The position numbers were made by a program, and so were the translations under genes. The notes below the pieces were generated by a model that did no database searches, was not told where the DNA came from, and saw only the letters and a program-made list of their open reading frames with translations. From Nitrospiraceae bacterium (GTDB lineage Bacteria; Nitrospirota; Nitrospiria; Nitrospirales; Nitrospiraceae): DNA of 64,000 nt. Positions 60,744 through 64,000 of the stretch are shown in pieces; the first letter of the stretch is position 1; every line of letters starts with the position of its first letter. The stretch spans positions 1 through 64,000 of the forward strand of contig SHZW01000011.1 of the NCBI GenBank assembly GCA_009692155.1. Direction: 5' to 3'.

Positions 60744-62903
60744 ATGAGCGAGCATCGGCCGAACGAACAGTCCACGGGCAACATACCGGACGAACTGACC
60801 CGCTTGCAGGAACTGGCGTATAATCTCTGGTGGAGTTGGACCCCCGATGCGCGGCGGCTGTTCGAAACCATCGATCCGACGCTGTGGCGCCTTTCGCACC
60901 ACAACCCCGTCAAGCTGCTCCACGAACTGAAACCGGAACGGCTGGCGTCGTTGAACGAAGATCCCGTCTTCAGCCGTCTCTACGCGTCCGTGCTCAAAGC
61001 CTATGATGAATATATGGGCGACTCGGCCACGTGGGTTGCCGGCCGGTACCCGCACTTGACCCGCAGCCCAGTCGCTTATTTCTCCGCCGAGTTCGGCCTG
61101 CACAATTCGATTCCGATCTACAGCGGCGGCCTGGGCATCCTGGCCGGAGACCACTGCAAGGAAGCCAGCGACCTCGGCATTCCCCTCGTCGGCCTCGGCT
61201 TCATGTATCCGCAGGGGTATTTTCACCAGCGGATTTCCGCCGACGGATGGCAGGAGGCGGAATACGAGCCGTTCAATAAACTGGAGTCGCCCATCCAACG
61301 GGCACTCACGCCGGACGGACAACCCTGCCAGATCAGCGTTCAGATGGACCATCATGCGATCGTCGGCATCGTGTGGCAGGTACGCGTCGGACGCGTCACG
61401 CTCTACCTGATCGATACCGACGTGCCGGAGAATCAGCCCTGGGATCGCGAGTTGTCGGCGCGGCTGTACGGCGGCGACCACAACGTCCGCCTGCGCCAGG
61501 AGATTCTGCTCGGCGTCGGCGGCGTGCGGGTCTTCCGTGCGCTCGGGATATCGCCCGCCGTCTGGCATGCCAACGAAGGCCACTCGGCATTCATGGCGCT
61601 CGAACGGGTGCGCGAGTTGGTGCAGGCCGGCCGCTCGCACGCCGAGGCGGTCGATGTGGTGCGCCAGAGCACCGTCTTTACCACGCACACGCCGGTCCCG
61701 GCCGGCCACGACGTCTTTTCGTTCCATCAGATCGAGCAGCATTTCGAAGGCTATTGGGAGCAGCTCGGCATGACGCGCGACGCCTTTCTGCAACTGGGCG
61801 CGCACCCGGACAATCCGGGCGCCGGCTTCAACATGACGGCGTTCGCGATGCGGCTGGCCGGGCATGTCAACGGCGTCAGCCGCGAGCATGGCTGCGTCTC
61901 CCGCGCCATGTGGCGCTCTCTGTGGCCGGGCCTAGAGGACGACCGCATCCCGATCCGAAGCATCACGAACGGCGTCCACGCGCCGACGTGGATCTCGGTT
62001 GAGATGAACCAGCTCTACGCCAAACATCTCGCCCCCGACTGGGCTGAGCGGGCGGACGATCCTGCCATCTGGCATCGCGTCACCGACATTCCGGACGGCG
62101 AACTCTGGAAGGCCCGTCAGGCGTTGAAGCGCAAGCTGATGAGCTTCATCCGCGAGCGTGCGCGCGAGGCGTGGATGCACGGGCGCATGCAGCCTCATCA
62201 AGTATTGGCCGGCGGCACGCTCCTCGATCCCGAAGCCTTGACCATCGGCTTTGCGCGGCGCTTCGCCACGTATAAGCGGGCCACGCTTATTTTCAGCACG
62301 TTGACCCGGATCCAACAGATGGTGCAGGACCGCTGGCGTCCCGTGCAGATCGTCTTCGCAGGCAAAGCCCATCCGGCCGACGAGCCGGGCCGCCAGTTCA
62401 TCCAGCAGGTCTATTCTTTCTGCAAAGACCACGACATCGGCGGGCGCGTCGCGTTCGTGGAGGATTACGACATGCACACGGCCAAATATCTCGTGTGGGG
62501 CGTGGACGTCTGGCTGAATACGCCGCTCCCGCCGATGGAAGCCAGCGGCACCAGCGGTCAGAAAGCCGCGCTCAACGGCGTGCCGCACTTGAGCGTGCTG
62601 GACGGCTGGTGGAAGGAAGGCTACGACGGCGCGAACGGCTGGGCCATCCCGACGTCGGGACACCTCGGCGACTCCCACAGCCAGGACATGCACGATGCGG
62701 AACATCTGTATCGCCTGCTTGAGCACGACATCGTCCCGCTCTACTATGACCGGGACCGCGACGGCATCCCTCGCGGCTGGCTCCAGATCGTCAAAGACGC
62801 CGTCCGTACGGTCGCTCCACGGTTCTGCACTCGCCGAATGGTCAAAGAGTACATGGATCTCCTGTACGCGCCGGCCGCCTCTCCGACTGCTCCCCGCCAG
62901 TAA
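60744..62903 (+). CDS. glgP: Alpha-glucan phosphorylase
   Basis: 719 residues of family GT35, short type with an N-terminal DUF3417 region (LQELAYNLWWSWTPDARRLF). AYFSAEFGLHNSIPIYSGGLGILAGDHCKEASDLG, WHANEGHSAFMALERV, RSITNGVHAPTW and the PLP-lysine region ASGTSGQKAALNG are clear. It releases glucose 1-phosphate from glycogen or maltodextrins, which galU could convert to UDP-glucose. Confidence 0.93.
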   Translation: MSEHRPNEQSTGNIPDELTRLQELAYNLWWSWTPDARRLFETIDPTLWRLSHHNPVKLLHELKPERLASLNEDPVFSRLYASVLKAYDEYMGDSATWVAGRYPHLTRSPVAYFSAEFGLHNSIPIYSGGLGILAGDHCKEASDLGIPLVGLGFMYPQGYFHQRISADGWQEAEYEPFNKLESPIQRALTPDGQPCQISVQMDHHAIVGIVWQVRVGRVTLYLIDTDVPENQPWDRELSARLYGGDHNVRLRQEILLGVGGVRVFRALGISPAVWHANEGHSAFMALERVRELVQAGRSHAEAVDVVRQSTVFTTHTPVPAGHDVFSFHQIEQHFEGYWEQLGMTRDAFLQLGAHPDNPGAGFNMTAFAMRLAGHVNGVSREHGCVSRAMWRSLWPGLEDDRIPIRSITNGVHAPTWISVEMNQLYAKHLAPDWAERADDPAIWHRVTDIPDGELWKARQALKRKLMSFIRERAREAWMHGRMQPHQVLAGGTLLDPEALTIGFARRFATYKRATLIFSTLTRIQQMVQDRWRPVQIVFAGKAHPADEPGRQFIQQVYSFCKDHDIGGRVAFVEDYDMHTAKYLVWGVDVWLNTPLPPMEASGTSGQKAALNGVPHLSVLDGWWKEGYDGANGWAIPTSGHLGDSHSQDMHDAEHLYRLLEHDIVPLYYDRDRDGIPRGWLQIVKDAVRTVAPRFCTRRMVKEYMDLLYAPAASPTAPRQ

Positions 62904-62907
62904 TTCC

Positions 62908-64000
62908 ATGCGCGCGCGCGGCATCCTGGCCATCGCAGTCAGTTGCGGGCTCTGGGTCGCGTGGCTTGCTGCGCCCGTCTTCGCCGTTCCCTCCCCCACA
63001 TCGCTCCAGGACGACGCGCTGAAAGCCTTCCAGCAAGGCCGCTTCGACGACGTCGTCCGCCTGCTGGAAGGAACATCCGCGGAGCAGCGCCTCTCGCCGG
63101 AAGTCCTGCGCGCCGGCGTCCGCAGCGCGTTGCACGTCGGCCGGCCCGACACGGCGCTCACCTTCTATACGCGGCTCGTGCCGCCGGGCCGCCCCGATAA
63201 CACCGCGTTGCTCCGCGACCTGGCGCTCGCCATCATCACCCGCCACGTGCGCGACCCTCAGGAGCACCTCCGCATTGCCGCCTATCTGGCGCTGACCGAT
63301 GTCGCGCCGCACAACGCAGTGCCGCTCTTCGAAGACGGTCTGCTCGATTCGTCGGTCATGGTCCGTGCCCGGGCCGCCGAGGGACTGGCGCGAGCCCGGT
63401 CCTCCGCCACGACGTCGGCGCTTGCGCGCGCGCTGGACGATCCAGCGCCTTCCGTCCGCATCGCCGCATTGAATGCGCTGGGAACCAAAACCGATCCCGG
63501 ACTTCGCCCTAGGATCGTCCGCTTATCAAAATCCGAGGAAGGCGTCCTCCATATCTTTGCGTTGGCCGCGCTGGCCCGCATGGGACAGTCGGACGCCGTG
63601 GACGAGATCGCCGGCGAAGCCACCCTGCCGTATGCGGAACTCCGCATGGCGGCAGTGGGCGCACTGGGACAGTTGAAGCGACCCTCCAGCTTGCCGATCC
63701 TGAGCCAATCCGTGTACGATCCCGATCCATCCGTGCGCGCATTTGCAGCCGGTGCCTTGGGCGACCTCGGCAACCCCAAGGGGGAACCGGCGCTGCTTCA
63801 CGCGCTGGAAGACGACGACCCCCGCGTCCGCAGCATCGCGGCCGCCAGTCTCGGGCGGCTGAAGCTGGTACAGAGCCTGCCGGTGCTCCGGCAAGCAGCC
63901 CGCGATCCGGTGGGTATGGTGCGAGTCGGTGCGGTGGAAGGGCTGCTACGGCTGGGCGATCCCGAAGCGGTGCTGTTCGCAGCCGACCTGGCGAAGCATC
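62908..64000 (+). CDS. Secreted HEAT-repeat protein, cut by window end
   Basis: ATG 62908 follows glgP by four bases and the frame is open to the end (364 codons). A signal peptide (GILAIAVSCGLWVAWLAAPVFA) leads to a TPR-like stretch (LKAFQQGRFDDVVRLLEG) and then to HEAT/PBS-type repeats of about 31 residues (for example DDPAPSVRIAALNALG, YDPDPSVRAFAAGALGDLG, EDDDPRVRSIAAASLGRL). It is probably a periplasmic protein-binding scaffold. No partner is evident. Confidence 0.8.
   Translation, partial: MRARGILAIAVSCGLWVAWLAAPVFAVPSPTSLQDDALKAFQQGRFDDVVRLLEGTSAEQRLSPEVLRAGVRSALHVGRPDTALTFYTRLVPPGRPDNTALLRDLALAIITRHVRDPQEHLRIAAYLALTDVAPHNAVPLFEDGLLDSSVMVRARAAEGLARARSSATTSALARALDDPAPSVRIAALNALGTKTDPGLRPRIVRLSKSEEGVLHIFALAALARMGQSDAVDEIAGEATLPYAELRMAAVGALGQLKRPSSLPILSQSVYDPDPSVRAFAAGALGDLGNPKGEPALLHALEDDDPRVRSIAAASLGRLKLVQSLPVLRQAARDPVGMVRVGAVEGLLRLGDPEAVLFAADLAKH

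Overview
The window reads as chromosomal DNA of a Gram-negative bacterium, most likely a Nitrospira-type member of the Nitrospirota. It combines a complete outer-membrane toolkit (BamA, Skp, lipid A and heptose/Kdo genes) with an actinobacterial-style 20S proteasome, its Mpa/ARC ATPase and two Pup-ligase-family enzymes. That pairing is known from Nitrospirota and a few other Gram-negative phyla. The taxonomic call is inference from gene content; no rRNA or tRNA gene was seen.

Region 1 (1-30.3 kb, all minus strand) is a long lipopolysaccharide and envelope block. Reading with transcription from a strong promoter at about 30.45 kb it runs bamA, two skp/ompH genes, fabZ, lpxA, lpxI, a Gfo/Idh oxidoreductase, lpxB, msbA, a DUF374 acyltransferase (frameshifted), a waaA-lpxK fusion, a waaF-gmhB fusion, and two more GT9 heptosyltransferases. 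After these come accessory core and O-chain genes: GT2, GT4 and GT9 glycosyltransferases, four methyltransferases (two frameshifted), an O-acetyltransferase and an AsnB-type amidotransferase. The genes overlap by 4-8 bases or are parted by short repeat elements. These elements are the oddest feature of the window. Each is an inverted arrangement of a short degenerate word, and the word differs from element to element. Two elements lie in frame inside coding sequences, and several others supply the last codons and stop of a gene.

Region 2 (30.5-37 kb, plus strand): galU (apparently leaderless), lon, thiL, a DUF2062 membrane protein and an HD-domain phosphohydrolase.

Region 3 (37-46.8 kb, minus strand): thiS-thiG-thiE, then mpa-dop-prcB-prcA-pafA with its own promoter, then a secreted M23 peptidase and a Slp-type lipoprotein. 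No pup/UBact gene lies in the cluster. A diverged partial copy of the pafA 3' end lies between pafA and the M23 gene and still overlaps the M23 start codon.

Region 4 (46.8-57.4 kb): a small plus-strand HhH protein, then a minus-strand block of cell-division and translation genes: ffh-rpsP-rimM-trmD-rplS-rnhB-yraN, followed by ftsE-ftsX-envC-ctpA. A secreted HExxH protein of unknown function is just upstream of ffh.

Region 5 (57.7-64 kb): a UvrD-family helicase (minus), then a plus-strand group of a conserved hypothetical protein, an alpha-glucan phosphorylase and a secreted HEAT-repeat protein cut by the window end.
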